From positions 7,277 through 71,276 of the forward strand of contig DDED01000073.1 of assembly GCA_002336035.1 (NCBI GenBank): DNA of 64,000 bases. Direction: 5' to 3'. The stretch comes from Cellvibrionales bacterium UBA1963. GTDB lineage: Bacteria; Pseudomonadota; Gammaproteobacteria; Pseudomonadales; UBA7434. Under the pieces are notes generated by a model. It did no database searches. It saw only the letters and a program-made list of their open reading frames with translations, and was not told the origin of the DNA. This document shows, in pieces, positions 28,469 to 38,014 of the stretch. The first letter of the stretch is position 1; the number at the start of each line of letters is the position of its first letter. The translations under genes were made by a program, and so were the position numbers.

Positions 28469-29257
28469 ATGGATAACCAACACCCTGAAACTGATGCATC
28501 GGTTGATTCTAATGAATCCACCACTACTCATTTTGGCTTTCAGCAAGTCGATAAAGACAAAAAAGCAGGGTTAGTCGGGCAGGTTTTTACTTCCGTTGCA
28601 AGTCGCTATGACATTATGAATGATTTGATGTCAGCTGGCATCCATCGGCTCTGGAAACGTTTTACCATTGAAGTGTCAGCTGTTCGTCAAGGGCATCGAG
28701 TGCTTGACCTGGCGGGAGGCACTGGCGATCTGGCGGCTAAATTTAGTCGCTTAGTTGGTGATGAAGGCGAGGTTATCTTATCTGATATCAACCAATCGAT
28801 GCTAGCAACAGGGCGAGACAAACAAACTGATTTAGGCAATACAGATAATATTAGCTATGTTCTTGGTGATGCGCAATATCTGCCGTTTCAATCAGACTAC
28901 TTTGACTGTGTCACAATTGGCTTTGGCCTTCGCAACGTCACCGATAAAGACCTAGCCTTACGCTCTATTTTGCGCGTACTGAAACCAGGTGGACGTTTAT
29001 TAGTATTGGAATTCTCAACGCCTACGAATCCTTTATTATCAAAAATTTATGACGGTTACTCCTTTAAATTACTTCCTAAAATTGGCAAATTAATCGCCCA
29101 AGATGAAGAAAGCTATCGCTATCTTGCTGAATCGATTCGAATGCACCCTGATCAGGAAACACTGAACGATATGTTGGAAGATGCCGGTTTTGTTAATTGT
29201 GAATATCATAATATGACTGGTGGTATCGTGGCAGTCCATAAGGGCATAAAGGCATAA
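28469..29257 (+). CDS. ubiE: Ubiquinone/menaquinone C-methyltransferase
   Basis: The 262-residue SAM methyltransferase carries both UbiE signatures: [18 protein letters not shown] and [15 protein letters not shown], with the SAM loop [16 protein letters not shown]. It C-methylates the benzoquinol ring in ubiquinone synthesis. It heads ubiE-ubiJ-ubiB, the standard gammaproteobacterial order, with 15 bases to ubiJ. Confidence 0.96.
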   Translation: MDNQHPETDASVDSNESTTTHFGFQQVDKDKKAGLVGQVFTSVASRYDIMNDLMSAGIHRLWKRFTIEVSAVRQGHRVLDLAGGTGDLAAKFSRLVGDEGEVILSDINQSMLATGRDKQTDLGNTDNISYVLGDAQYLPFQSDYFDCVTIGFGLRNVTDKDLALRSILRVLKPGGRLLVLEFSTPTNPLLSKIYDGYSFKLLPKIGKLIAQDEESYRYLAESIRMHPDQETLNDMLEDAGFVNCEYHNMTGGIVAVHKGIKA

Positions 29258-29272
29258 ACGGGTCACTATCAC

Positions 29273-29905
29273 ATGAAAATAGATCCAACACTGATAGCCG
29301 CAAGTTGCGCAGCACTCGAGCAAGCGATCAACCGCAGCCTTCTTCTTGATCCCTGTAGTCAAGAGAAACTGGCTAATTATACTGGCCGTATTATTAAACT
29401 ACGGTGTACTAAGCCAGAGATCACCCTTTATTTTCGTATCGACTCAACCATTAGAGTACTTCAATATTTTGAGGGCGATGCAGACGCAGGCATTCAAGGC
29501 AGTCAAGCTGATTGGTTAGCTTTACTTACAGCAGAAGATTTGGCTTCAGCATTGATAAATGGCAAGCTCGTCATCCATGGCGACACTCAATTATTTATGT
29601 CGTTAAAAAATATCGCTGAGGACATTGAACTTGACTGGGAAGGCCAGCTTGCCAAGTTTGTTGGTGATATTCCTGCTCACTTAACCGGTAAAGCCGTAAA
29701 TGCTATAAGTAATTTTAGTCAGCAAGCAAAGCAAACAGCCAAGCGAACGCTCGAAGACTTTCTTCATGAAGAAGCACGTATCCTACCAGCAAAAATCGAA
29801 AGCGAAAATTTTTACCAACGCTTAAGAGATTTAGAAATGAAACTTGACCGCATTGAAGCAAAAATTAAACGACAACAGAAAAAAAATACACCGCATTCAT
29901 CATGA
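29273..29905 (+). CDS. ubiJ: Ubiquinone biosynthesis accessory factor UbiJ (SCP2 domain)
   Basis: The 210-residue protein has an SCP2-like lipid-binding domain at about residues 15-115 (IIKLRCTKPEITLYFRIDST, then LASALINGKLVIHGDTQLF) and a C-terminal coiled coil (LRDLEMKLDRIEAKIKRQQK). UbiJ is the scaffold that binds isoprenoid intermediates in the Ubi complex with UbiK. Its stop overlaps the ubiB start by four bases. Confidence 0.92.
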   Translation: MKIDPTLIAASCAALEQAINRSLLLDPCSQEKLANYTGRIIKLRCTKPEITLYFRIDSTIRVLQYFEGDADAGIQGSQADWLALLTAEDLASALINGKLVIHGDTQLFMSLKNIAEDIELDWEGQLAKFVGDIPAHLTGKAVNAISNFSQQAKQTAKRTLEDFLHEEARILPAKIESENFYQRLRDLEMKLDRIEAKIKRQQKKNTPHSS

Positions 29906-31461
29906 AAAAAATTATTCGTATCATCGTTATCTTTCGTATCATTCTTCGGTATCGTATTGATAATTTAGTGCCCCAAAAAAACCTTAAGACGCCTGTTAAG
30001 CTCCTGCTGAAATTTTTTAATCTACTAGGCAGCCGCCCTGAAAGTCGTGCGGCTAGACTGAGAATGGCACTGCAGGATCTCGGCCCCGTGTTTGTTAAAT
30101 TTGGGCAGCTACTGTCAACCCGAAGAGATTTATTAGCGCCTGATATTGCTGACGAACTGGCGCTACTGCAAGATCAGGTACCTGCATTTGATAGCAAGAC
30201 ATCTGTCGCTATTATAGAGGCTGCATTGCAACAGTCAGTCAGTCATGCTTTTAATGATTTTACAGTCGAACCTCTAGCCTCAGCCTCAGTTGCACAGGTT
30301 CATGCAGCGACCCTTCATGACGGTAGAGAGGTAGTTGTTAAGGTTATTCGTCCTGGTATTGAAAACGTTATCGCCAAAGATATTGCATTATTGTTTTTAA
30401 TCGCTCACTTGGTTGAAAAATTCTCTCTTGACGGAAAACGCATGCGCCTCAGTGAAGTGGTGAGTGACTACGAACATACCATTTTTGATGAGCTTGATTT
30501 AAAACGTGAAGCGGCTAATTGTGCACAACTCAAACGTAACTTCGAAGCCACTGAAGAACTCAGTAAATTATTATTTATTCCAGCTATTATTTGGGATCTT
30601 AGCACTGTCGACATCATGGTAGTTGAACGTATTTATGGTATTCCCGTTGCCAACATTGATGCCCTCAAGGCTAACAACACCAATTTAAAAGCGCTAGCTG
30701 AAAATGGGGTTCAAATATTTTTCACTCAGGTTTTTGAACACAATTTTTTTCATGCCGATATGCACCCAGGTAATATTTTTGTCTCTAGGGAAAATCCTGA
30801 ATCGCCCCGCTATATTGGAATTGACTGCGCTATTATGGGTTCCTTGTCAGATTTCGACCGTTATTACCTCGGCCGCAATCTTCTGGCTGTATTTAATCGT
30901 GACTATGCCCTAGTTGCTAAATTGCATATTGAATCAGGCTGGGTCCCAGCAGGCACCAATCAATATGCTTTTGAAGGCATGATTAGAAGTGCCTGTGAGC
31001 CTATTTTTGAAAAGCCGCTGGCTGAGATCTCATTTGGGACTTTACTCATTTATTTATTTCAAGTGGCCAGAAGATTCGGTATGCAAGTGCAGCCTTCACT
31101 GGTATTACTTCAAAAAACTTTACTTAATATTGAAGGCTTGGGAAGACAACTCTACCCCGAGTTGGACTTATGGGCCACCGCTCACCCTTATCTTGAAAAG
31201 TGGATGGCTGAATATTACTCACCCAAAAGACTCTTTAAAGAGTTTAAAAATCAATCACCTGCACTGCTTGAAGCACTCCCAGGTCTACCCGATTTGTTGT
31301 TGAGGCAATTGCATCAAGCCGGCAGTCACAGCGTTTCATCGCTGGAATTAAAAGCCAGTATTGATCAAATTGAATCGCAACTGAGAAAACAACGAATATT
31401 TCACACTGTTATAGCTATTTTTGCGGTGGTGGGTGCGTTGACTTACGTTCTCGCGAACTGA
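29902..31461 (+). CDS. ubiB: Ubiquinone biosynthesis atypical kinase UbiB
   Basis: The 519-residue protein has the ABC1/ADCK KxGQ motif (GPVFVKFGQLLSTRRDLL), the Ala-rich loop replacing the P-loop (LASASVAQVHAATL), the catalytic FFHADMHPGNIFVS and a C-terminal membrane helix pair ending IFAVVGALTYVLAN. It is an ATPase needed for ubiquinone synthesis at the inner membrane. It is slightly shorter than E. coli UbiB. ATG overlaps the ubiJ stop. Confidence 0.95.
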   Translation: MKKIIRIIVIFRIILRYRIDNLVPQKNLKTPVKLLLKFFNLLGSRPESRAARLRMALQDLGPVFVKFGQLLSTRRDLLAPDIADELALLQDQVPAFDSKTSVAIIEAALQQSVSHAFNDFTVEPLASASVAQVHAATLHDGREVVVKVIRPGIENVIAKDIALLFLIAHLVEKFSLDGKRMRLSEVVSDYEHTIFDELDLKREAANCAQLKRNFEATEELSKLLFIPAIIWDLSTVDIMVVERIYGIPVANIDALKANNTNLKALAENGVQIFFTQVFEHNFFHADMHPGNIFVSRENPESPRYIGIDCAIMGSLSDFDRYYLGRNLLAVFNRDYALVAKLHIESGWVPAGTNQYAFEGMIRSACEPIFEKPLAEISFGTLLIYLFQVARRFGMQVQPSLVLLQKTLLNIEGLGRQLYPELDLWATAHPYLEKWMAEYYSPKRLFKEFKNQSPALLEALPGLPDLLLRQLHQAGSHSVSSLELKASIDQIESQLRKQRIFHTVIAIFAVVGALTYVLAN

Positions 31462-31561
31462 AGAAATCTGCGAAAAGTGTTAGTCACTATTATCTAATGG
31501 AGGAATCTGTGATTTAATAGCAACACTTTTAACTGAAACCACTATTTTGATTAATCTTGCT

Positions 31562-31966
31562 ATGAACAAATCAACCAGTTTGCTTGTTGGCCGTATCAAC
31601 TGGAACAGCCAAGGTCTAATTCCTGCCATTGCTCAAGATGCACAGAGTAATAAAGTGTTAATGCTGGCGTGGATGAATGCTGATGCATTAAATGCTAGCG
31701 TTGAGCGTGGTGAGGCGGTTTATTGGTCTCGCTCGCGGCAAAGGCTATGGCATAAAGGCGAATCATCAGGTCATACACAGCAAATAATTGACATTAGACT
31801 TGATTGTGACGCCGATACATTGTTGCTAATCGTCAAGCAAAATGGCGGTATTGCTTGCCATACGGGTCGCGAAAGTTGCCTGTACCAGCAATTTTCAACA
31901 CAGCAAGGTGACTGGGTCTCCGTTGACCCAGTGATTAAAGATCCAAAAACTATTTATGCTGTGTAA
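31562..31966 (+). CDS. hisI: Phosphoribosyl-AMP cyclohydrolase
   Basis: From ATG 31562 the protein has 134 residues with VLMLAWMNADALNASVERG, YWSRSRQRLWHKGESSGH, and the metal-site segments DIRLDCDADTLLL and ACHTGRESC. It opens the PRAMP ring, the third step of histidine synthesis. A TTG five codons upstream is an alternative start. It is separate from hisE, as in Pseudomonas, and they lie together between the ubi and tat genes. Confidence 0.94.
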   Translation: MNKSTSLLVGRINWNSQGLIPAIAQDAQSNKVLMLAWMNADALNASVERGEAVYWSRSRQRLWHKGESSGHTQQIIDIRLDCDADTLLLIVKQNGGIACHTGRESCLYQQFSTQQGDWVSVDPVIKDPKTIYAV

Positions 31967-31999
31967 ATGCGGCATAACCCTTCGATTTAGAGCAAAACT

Positions 32000-32353
32000 A
32001 TGAGTGATATCTTGCAACAACTTAGCGAACTAATCGACCAGCGAAAAGGCGCTTCGATTGAAGATTCATACGTTGCGCAATTGCATGCCAAGGGACTGAA
32101 TAAAATACTTGAAAAAGTTGGCGAGGAGGCGACTGAAGTCATCCTAGCGGCTAAGGATTGTAAACAGATTACAACCGAAGGTGATTCATTAGGGGCAAAA
32201 CAAGCACTCATAAAAGAAACGGCCGACCTTTGGTTTCATAGTCTTGTTATGCTGACACACTTTGACTGCAGCGCTAATGACGTATTAATTGAACTTGAAC
32301 GCAGGGAAGGTATCTCGGGAATTGCTGAAAAAGCTTCACGCAACAAAACGTAA
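32000..32353 (+). CDS. hisE: Phosphoribosyl-ATP pyrophosphatase
   Basis: The 117-residue all-helical MazG-fold protein has the HisE core [21 protein letters not shown] with its metal-binding glutamates, then [13 protein letters not shown] and an ELERREG tail. It removes pyrophosphate from PR-ATP, the step before HisI. It starts 33 bases after hisI. Confidence 0.94.
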   Translation: MSDILQQLSELIDQRKGASIEDSYVAQLHAKGLNKILEKVGEEATEVILAAKDCKQITTEGDSLGAKQALIKETADLWFHSLVMLTHFDCSANDVLIELERREGISGIAEKASRNKT

Positions 32354-32403
32354 ATGAAAACGACGACACTAAAGATCTACAATTCAATCACAGGAGAAAT
32401 GCA

Positions 32404-32613
32404 ATGGGTCTTAGCGGTATAAGTATTTGGCAGTTATTAATAGTCTTAGCCATCGTAGTAATGATCTTTGGCACTAAGCGATTAAAAAATATCGGCGGTG
32501 ATGTAGGCAGTGCCATTAAGGGGTTCAAAAAGTCGATGGCAGATGAACCCACAAGCACCGCCAGTGATGATGAAGCAGCTGCTGAGCAAACACTCGAAAA
32601 AGATGATAAGTAG
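32404..32613 (+). CDS. tatA: Twin-arginine translocase subunit TatA
   Basis: The 69-residue protein has the short N-terminal helix [20 protein letters not shown], the [10 protein letters not shown] hinge, an amphipathic helix ([10 protein letters not shown]) and an acidic tail. TatA polymerises to form the Tat pore. AGGAG lies before the start. It is first in tatABC. Confidence 0.95.
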   Translation: MGLSGISIWQLLIVLAIVVMIFGTKRLKNIGGDVGSAIKGFKKSMADEPTSTASDDEAAAEQTLEKDDK

Positions 32614-32626
32614 TTAGGTTTCAGTA

Positions 32627-32962
32627 ATGGACATCGGTCTGCAAGAATTGTTGGTAGTTGGCGTCTTAGCGTTGATCATTCTAGGTCCTGAGAGGCTACC
32701 TGTCGCATTAAAAAACATCATGGTTTGGGTCAGTAAAATTAAAAGTAGTTTTAACTCCATTAAAAAAGAATTTGAGAGCGAACTGGACCTCGATGGCATT
32801 CAACAACAGATTCATAATGAAAAAATTCTTAAGGAGCTCGGAGAACCACTTGAACAGCTTGAAGAAAATGCCAGAAAACTTCAACAATCACTGATCGATT
32901 TAGAAACACCTAGTAATAATTTAACAGCGGAAGTAGTTGATTCTACTGAGTCTAATACATAA
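32627..32962 (+). CDS. tatB: Twin-arginine translocase subunit TatB
   Basis: The 111-residue protein begins MDIGLQELLVVGVLALIILG, with the GPERLP motif that distinguishes TatB from TatA, followed by a long amphipathic helix and an acidic tail. It binds the twin-arginine signal with TatC. It is 13 bases after tatA. Confidence 0.94.
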   Translation: MDIGLQELLVVGVLALIILGPERLPVALKNIMVWVSKIKSSFNSIKKEFESELDLDGIQQQIHNEKILKELGEPLEQLEENARKLQQSLIDLETPSNNLTAEVVDSTESNT

Positions 32963-32980
32963 AAAATACTCTATACTCAA

Positions 32981-33769
32981 ATGGCCTTTATGTCTTTAAA
33001 ACCTGACACCCAAACCAATAAGGGAAATGATTCTGATCAAGAGCAGCCTTTAGTTCAGCACTTGCTTGAGCTGCGAGCACGACTGCTAAAGAGCATCGCA
33101 GCGATTGCGATAGGCTTTGTATGTTTGGCTTTTTTTTCTAATGACTTATACAGCTTTTTTTCAGCACCTATTCAAGCACTACTGCCCGCTGGCAGCTCAA
33201 TGATTGCGACCGATGTAGCCTCGCCATTCTTTGCTCCTTTTAAATTAACTGTGTTTTTAGCTCTCCTTTTAGCCATGCCATACGTGCTATTTCAAATATG
33301 GTCTTTTATTGCACCAGGCCTTTATGAAAAAGAAAAAAAACTGGCTACTCCACTTTTTGTTAGTTCTGTACTGTTATTTTATTTAGGTATTGCCTTCTGC
33401 TATTACATTGTTTTTCCTCTCGTTTTTGGATTTTTTACCAGCGTCGCACCTGTCGGAATTAGCGTAACGCCCGATATTAATAGCTACCTGAATTTTATTT
33501 TAAAATTGTTTTTTGCTTTTGGCTTGGCGTTTGAAATTCCTGTTGCAACGGTTATCCTTGTAAGCACAGGTATAACAAGCCATTCATCATTGGCAAAGAA
33601 ACGTCCTTATATCATAGTCTGTTGTTTTGTTTTTGGTATGTTACTCACGCCGCCTGATGTGATTTCTCAATCACTGTTAGCAATACCTACATGGCTTTTA
33701 TTCGAATTTGGTTTGGCATTGAGCCGCATGGTGACCGTCAAACAACAATTTAACCAACAAGAGAATTAA
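32981..33769 (+). CDS. tatC: Twin-arginine translocase subunit TatC
   Basis: The 262-residue polytopic protein shows six hydrophobic segments and TatC marks: VQHLLELRARLLKSI at the N terminus, then LYEKEKKLATPLF and FGLAFEIPVATVIL in the fourth helix region. It recognises twin-arginine signal peptides. A second in-frame ATG three codons in could be the true start. No Shine-Dalgarno is obvious before either. Confidence 0.95.
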   Translation: MAFMSLKPDTQTNKGNDSDQEQPLVQHLLELRARLLKSIAAIAIGFVCLAFFSNDLYSFFSAPIQALLPAGSSMIATDVASPFFAPFKLTVFLALLLAMPYVLFQIWSFIAPGLYEKEKKLATPLFVSSVLLFYLGIAFCYYIVFPLVFGFFTSVAPVGISVTPDINSYLNFILKLFFAFGLAFEIPVATVILVSTGITSHSSLAKKRPYIIVCCFVFGMLLTPPDVISQSLLAIPTWLLFEFGLALSRMVTVKQQFNQQEN

Positions 33770-33777
33770 TCATTATT

Positions 33778-34404
33778 ATGTCATTTACAAAAAAAAATCT
33801 ACCTGTTGATGTTGATGCAATAAAAGGTTTCCTGGCTGATGATGAGGGCGAAGCGTTGTTCGAAGCTGCCTTAAACACTGCAGGGTTAGGACCCTGCTTA
33901 GAAGTCGGCAGTTACTGCGGTAAGTCGACCGTTTATCTGGGAGCCGCTTGCCAACAGAAAAATAGCATTGTCTATGCTATTGATCACCACCGTGGTTCAG
34001 AGGAGCATCAACTGGGCGAGGAATACCATGACAGTGATTTATTTGATGAGCAAGCACAACTGATGGATACCTTTAAAGAATTCAGACGGATAATGCGAAA
34101 AGCAAATCTTGAAGATACCGTGATACCCATTGTTGCCGCTTCGAAATTAGCATCGACACACTGGTCAACTCCACTTGGCATGGTATTTATTGATGGAGGC
34201 CACAGCTTGGACGCTGCAATGGCTGATTATCGCGCTTGGGCCGGTCATGTTTCAATAGGTGGTATTTTAGCGATACACGATATTTTTCCTGATCCAACTA
34301 AAGGCGGTCAAGCACCGTATACTATTTGGAGGCTGGCAAGGGCATCTGGTTTATTTGAAGAATTGCCAACCGTGAATACGCTTGGCTTATTTAAAAGGAT
34401 CTAA
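33778..34404 (+). CDS. Class I SAM-dependent methyltransferase
   Basis: The 208-residue protein has a SAM loop CLEVGSYCGKSTVYLGA, an acidic motif II region YAIDHHRGSEEHQ, and GMVFIDGGHSLDAAMADYRAW, the form seen in Methyltransf_24-type O-methyltransferases. The substrate is unknown. It begins 8 bases after tatC on the same strand, so it may ride on the tat transcript. Its stop overlaps the stop of the convergent gene (TAA at 34402 and TAG at 34401-34403). It may act with the methyltransferase/GT group that faces it. Confidence 0.8.
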   Translation: MSFTKKNLPVDVDAIKGFLADDEGEALFEAALNTAGLGPCLEVGSYCGKSTVYLGAACQQKNSIVYAIDHHRGSEEHQLGEEYHDSDLFDEQAQLMDTFKEFRRIMRKANLEDTVIPIVAASKLASTHWSTPLGMVFIDGGHSLDAAMADYRAWAGHVSIGGILAIHDIFPDPTKGGQAPYTIWRLARASGLFEELPTVNTLGLFKRI

Positions 34405-35471
34405 CCGTTACCTATGGACTCATCCGATGAGGCGTCTAATAATTCTACGCTGGTAAATAATTTTGCGGCAGCGGTGTGCTCTGTCAATGCGTCTGCCGCT
34501 AAGAGAATCGCGCCAGCGGTCCACGTTGGTTTTTCATCAGGCCAAAGTAAATCTTGAGCAAATTGATAGCCAGTCCAATAAGAGCCATCATCTAACTGCC
34601 ATTGGTGCAAATAACTATAGAGTTCAATCGCACGTGCATGATCGCCAGCTGCGAGTAGAGCCATGGTTAACTCACACGATTCAGCAACAGTAACCCAAGG
34701 TTCATCAGAAACGCAACGACAACCCATCCCTTGCTCAACAAACTCACCCCAGCGCGCTTGTAAATGCTGACTTGCTTGTGATTTCGGCACTACGCCACAT
34801 AAGACTGGATAGAACCAATCCATGGAGTAGCGGGCCTTACTCTCCCAGGTTCGATCAAAGCGATGAGGCTTATTTCTTAACGCCTGGCCTAACTTTTCTC
34901 TGGCAGAAAGCCATTGCGGCCGTGGTGACTTCATTACAACAGCAATGTTATGCGCGCATTCAAGACTTTTATAAATAGAACTACAACCCGTAACTAAAGC
35001 GTCTTCTTTTGACTTGCCGTCACAGTCAACGGCCCAATTGATATCGCCTTCAGCTTGCTGTTCAGCAATCACAAATTGCATAGCCTTTTCAACCACTGGC
35101 CACATCTTTATTAAGAATTCTCGTCGTTGACTGATTAAATAATGGTGCCAAACACCTGTTGCAATATAAGCAACAAAATTTGTTTCTCGCCGCTCGCTAT
35201 TTTCTACAACATCATCTTTATAAGCGGCCCACCAACTACCGTCAGCTAATTGCTGACTGGCAAGCCAATAATAGGCCCGTTCGGCGTTAATGAAATCACC
35301 CCCGATACTAAGACCCATTGCAGATTCAACATGGTCCCAAGGATCACAATAACCGTTTTCAAACCAGGGGATGGCGCCACTGGCTAATTGCACTTGGCGA
35401 ATATATTCAACCGTCGGTGAAAAAAAGGCTTCAGGGAAAATACCTTTAGATAAATACAGCCCACTCATCAT
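34401..35471 (-). CDS. Alpha/alpha-barrel prenyltransferase-like protein
   Basis: The 356-residue protein is helical with repeated aromatic-rich Trp/Gly segments (LASGAIPWFENGYCDPWDHV, then LADGSWWAAYKDD and LDDGSYWTGYQFAQD). These resemble the QW-like repeats of the terpene-cyclase/prenyltransferase toroid or a six-hairpin glycosidase. I cannot choose between those from sequence. It is the third gene of a minus-strand set after a GT4 enzyme and a SAM methyltransferase (17-base gap), so a role in modifying a lipid or glycan is inferred. No signal peptide is visible. Confidence 0.6.
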   Translation of the reverse strand: MMSGLYLSKGIFPEAFFSPTVEYIRQVQLASGAIPWFENGYCDPWDHVESAMGLSIGGDFINAERAYYWLASQQLADGSWWAAYKDDVVENSERRETNFVAYIATGVWHHYLISQRREFLIKMWPVVEKAMQFVIAEQQAEGDINWAVDCDGKSKEDALVTGCSSIYKSLECAHNIAVVMKSPRPQWLSAREKLGQALRNKPHRFDRTWESKARYSMDWFYPVLCGVVPKSQASQHLQARWGEFVEQGMGCRCVSDEPWVTVAESCELTMALLAAGDHARAIELYSYLHQWQLDDGSYWTGYQFAQDLLWPDEKPTWTAGAILLAADALTEHTAAAKLFTSVELLDASSDESIGNG

Positions 35472-35488
35472 TCAAAATCTCTCATCAA

Positions 35489-36208
35489 CTAACCAGCGGA
35501 CTTCGGTTTATAAAAATACATAACAATACTTTTACCCATAATAGGATTGAGTAAAGTCTCTAAGGTGCGAGTTAACCACGGCCGCTGCATTAAGTCCCAT
35601 ACCAATAGTTTATGATAAAGTTTAATGAGTCGCGATTGTTCTTGTGAATTCCAAAATATGCATTTAAGCCACCAAAAAGGAGAGTGTAATGCATGGGCCC
35701 AATGCCTGTGGTAATAACTGAAACCACGTTGCTCTATTTGCGCACGCAAGTGTGCAGCATTAAATATACGCAGGTGACCACCCTCCACTTCATGGTAAGC
35801 ACTGCTGAAGTGCCAACAAATCCGTTCAGGCCACGCTCTAGGCACGCTGGCGATAAACGTGCCTCCAGGCACCAGTATTCGTTCAACCTCGGTTAATACC
35901 GATTCATAATCTGGAATATGTTCTAATACTTCTGAGCATATTATGACATCAAAGGTATTATCTGCGAAGGGAAGTAACAGAGCATTAGCTACGGACAAGC
36001 CGAAACTTTTCTCAGGGTTTTCGGCTTGATAAAAATCACCGAACTTATTAGCCGTGGTTTTTAAATCATTAAAACCTAGATCAACGCCTATCGCTTGAAT
36101 ATTCTTTTCTAAATAGGCAGCAATAACATGCCGTCCCTCACCACAACCTAGGTCTAATAATTTATCGCCGTCGGATAATGAGATATGTTGAAAATCAACC
36201 GTTTGCAT
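35489..36208 (-). CDS. SAM-dependent methyltransferase (Methyltransf_11 type)
   Basis: Starting at ATG 36208 (AAAGG 6 bases upstream) gives 239 residues. The SAM loop is LLDLGCGEGRHVIAAY, followed by GVDLGFNDLKTT, FDVIICSEVLEHIPDYESVL and ERILVPGGTFIASVPR. The C-terminal third is aromatic and basic and may sit on the membrane. The start overlaps the GT4 stop by 14 bases, so the two are translationally coupled. The acceptor is unknown; a glycolipid is plausible from context. Confidence 0.8.
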   Translation of the reverse strand: MQTVDFQHISLSDGDKLLDLGCGEGRHVIAAYLEKNIQAIGVDLGFNDLKTTANKFGDFYQAENPEKSFGLSVANALLLPFADNTFDVIICSEVLEHIPDYESVLTEVERILVPGGTFIASVPRAWPERICWHFSSAYHEVEGGHLRIFNAAHLRAQIEQRGFSYYHRHWAHALHSPFWWLKCIFWNSQEQSRLIKLYHKLLVWDLMQRPWLTRTLETLLNPIMGKSIVMYFYKPKSAG

Positions 36209-37652
36209 GTTCAACCTTTGGCTGCTCAGCAGCAACAATGTCGGCCTTAGGCTGAGCATCAATAATTTGGCAGTACATCACCGATATTTGGTCTGCAGCC
36301 AACTGCCATGAAAAATTATTTTCAATACGTTTACGCCCTAACTGGCCATATTGCTCACGCGCCTTTGGGTTGCTCAGTAACTTTTCGATAGCAGCAGCAA
36401 TAGCATCAGCATCTTTAACTGCAACGGTCAATCCTGCCTGACCTACGACCTCTGGCAATGCGCCCCCGTCTGTTGCAATCACAGGTACGCCGCAAGCCAT
36501 TGCCTCTCCAGCAGGTAATCCAAAGCCTTCATAAATAGAGGGCACTACCGCTATGCTGGATTTAGCATAATGCTCAACCATCGCCGATGTGCTAATGCCG
36601 TGTACAAACTTTATCTTGTCGCCAATGCCGAGTTGAGCAATTAACGTTTCTGTTTCTCCGCCTATCTTAGGTTTGCTAACCAGCAACAAATGAAGCTCAG
36701 GATATTTTTTAGTGAGCTGAGAAAACGCTAATAATAAAAACCTTAGGCCCTTGAGCGGTTGGTCAGCCGAAGCCGTTGCCATAATCTGCCATCGATCACG
36801 TTCTGTATTGGCTAGCGGCTTAAATTCATCGGTATCAATACCGTTATATATTAGTTTAATATTTTCTTGTTTTAAATTAAATGACTGAATAATATCAGCG
36901 TACGATCGCTCTGAAACAGTCACAATGTTATTCAATTGCGCAGCGACTTTTTTTTGCATGGTTAAAAATGAATGCCAACGCCGTATTAATATTTTCTCCC
37001 ACCAATGATCACTAGCATTGAGTGCAATTTGTAAGTCACTGGTAATCGGATGATGAATGGTGGTTAGTAAACAAAATCCATCACGCTGGATTTTTAACAT
37101 ATCCCAGCCCAAGCATTGGTTATCATGAATAATATCGTAGTCATCTCTGTGCGCTGTTAAATATTGATAGAGACGTCGCGAAAAACAATAAGGCTCGCCA
37201 AAGCCGCCGGTTAATTTACTCAACCATTCAATAATATTTGTGAGCGACACTACATGGCGAGGACGCACCGAAAGTAAACCATTGGTAAAAAGATCAAGCC
37301 CGGGAAGCTTAATGAGCTTAACGCGTTTATCAAGTTCAGGGTAAGGTTGACCGGATATGACATCGACGGAATGTCCAGCCTCAACCAATGCTTTACTGAG
37401 GTACTTGATGTAGATTCCCTGTCCGCCGCCAAATGGCGCACTTCTATATCCTGAAATACAAATTTTGAGTGGCCGTGTACCTTCTTTCTCGGCGGTATTG
37501 GTGGCAAGATCGCCAGTTCGTTGTTGTCGAATGCTGTCAATCAGCGAACGGTCTCCATCGCTGAACAGTGACAACTGCTGTTCACCTAGCAGCGTTTCGC
37601 CTTCTCCTGAAACAGAGGATAATTGTGGTTCATTTTGCGCGTTTAATGCCAT
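36195..37652 (-). CDS. GT4-family glycosyltransferase with N-terminal extension
   Basis: The 485-residue retaining GT-B enzyme has the N-lobe KICISGYRSAPFGGGQGIYI with the Gly-rich loop and LIYNGIDTDEF in the linker. The C-lobe has donor-site SIYEGFGLPAGEAMACGVPV, then ATDGGALPEV. About 60 polar, low-complexity residues precede the catalytic domain, which is unusual; a start further in is possible but no better initiation site was seen. It leads the three-gene minus-strand set. Confidence 0.85.
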   Translation of the reverse strand: MALNAQNEPQLSSVSGEGETLLGEQQLSLFSDGDRSLIDSIRQQRTGDLATNTAEKEGTRPLKICISGYRSAPFGGGQGIYIKYLSKALVEAGHSVDVISGQPYPELDKRVKLIKLPGLDLFTNGLLSVRPRHVVSLTNIIEWLSKLTGGFGEPYCFSRRLYQYLTAHRDDYDIIHDNQCLGWDMLKIQRDGFCLLTTIHHPITSDLQIALNASDHWWEKILIRRWHSFLTMQKKVAAQLNNIVTVSERSYADIIQSFNLKQENIKLIYNGIDTDEFKPLANTERDRWQIMATASADQPLKGLRFLLLAFSQLTKKYPELHLLLVSKPKIGGETETLIAQLGIGDKIKFVHGISTSAMVEHYAKSSIAVVPSIYEGFGLPAGEAMACGVPVIATDGGALPEVVGQAGLTVAVKDADAIAAAIEKLLSNPKAREQYGQLGRKRIENNFSWQLAADQISVMYCQIIDAQPKADIVAAEQPKVEHANG

Positions 37653-38014
37653 AGCTTTTATTTGCTTCTGATTCGATTAATTAATCACACCCTGTCAAGC
37701 AGATGCTGGTTTTAAGTCATCAATAATAATGATCACACCGCTCAAACACTTTGCCAAACTATGCATGAGTCAGTTCGTCGGACTGCCGTTAAATAAGACA
37801 GCATTAGAAAAGTGAAACCCACCATGAGTAAAAAAGCGTATTTTCTTATAAAGCACTTGAACAGTCTAGGGTAAGCGACTATTTATTAAACAATTGTTAG
37901 CTGAAAATCGCAAATAAATGACGACAATGGGCAAACTTGATCAAAAAAACACGGAGATAATGCTCATACTTCTATGATTAACTTACGATAGTAAGCGCAA
38001 ACTAACTAGAAAGG
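37653..38014. other. Intergenic region between GT4 and msbA genes
   Basis: The 362 bases hold no full gene. A short frame at 37824-37874 reads MSKKAYFLIKHLNSLG and then stops. It resembles the first strand and loop of a GT4 glycosyltransferase (hydrophobic strand followed by a Ser/Gly loop) and may be a gene stub; the ribosome site is weak. Otherwise I see only the presumed promoter region of the minus-strand set. Confidence 0.3.
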
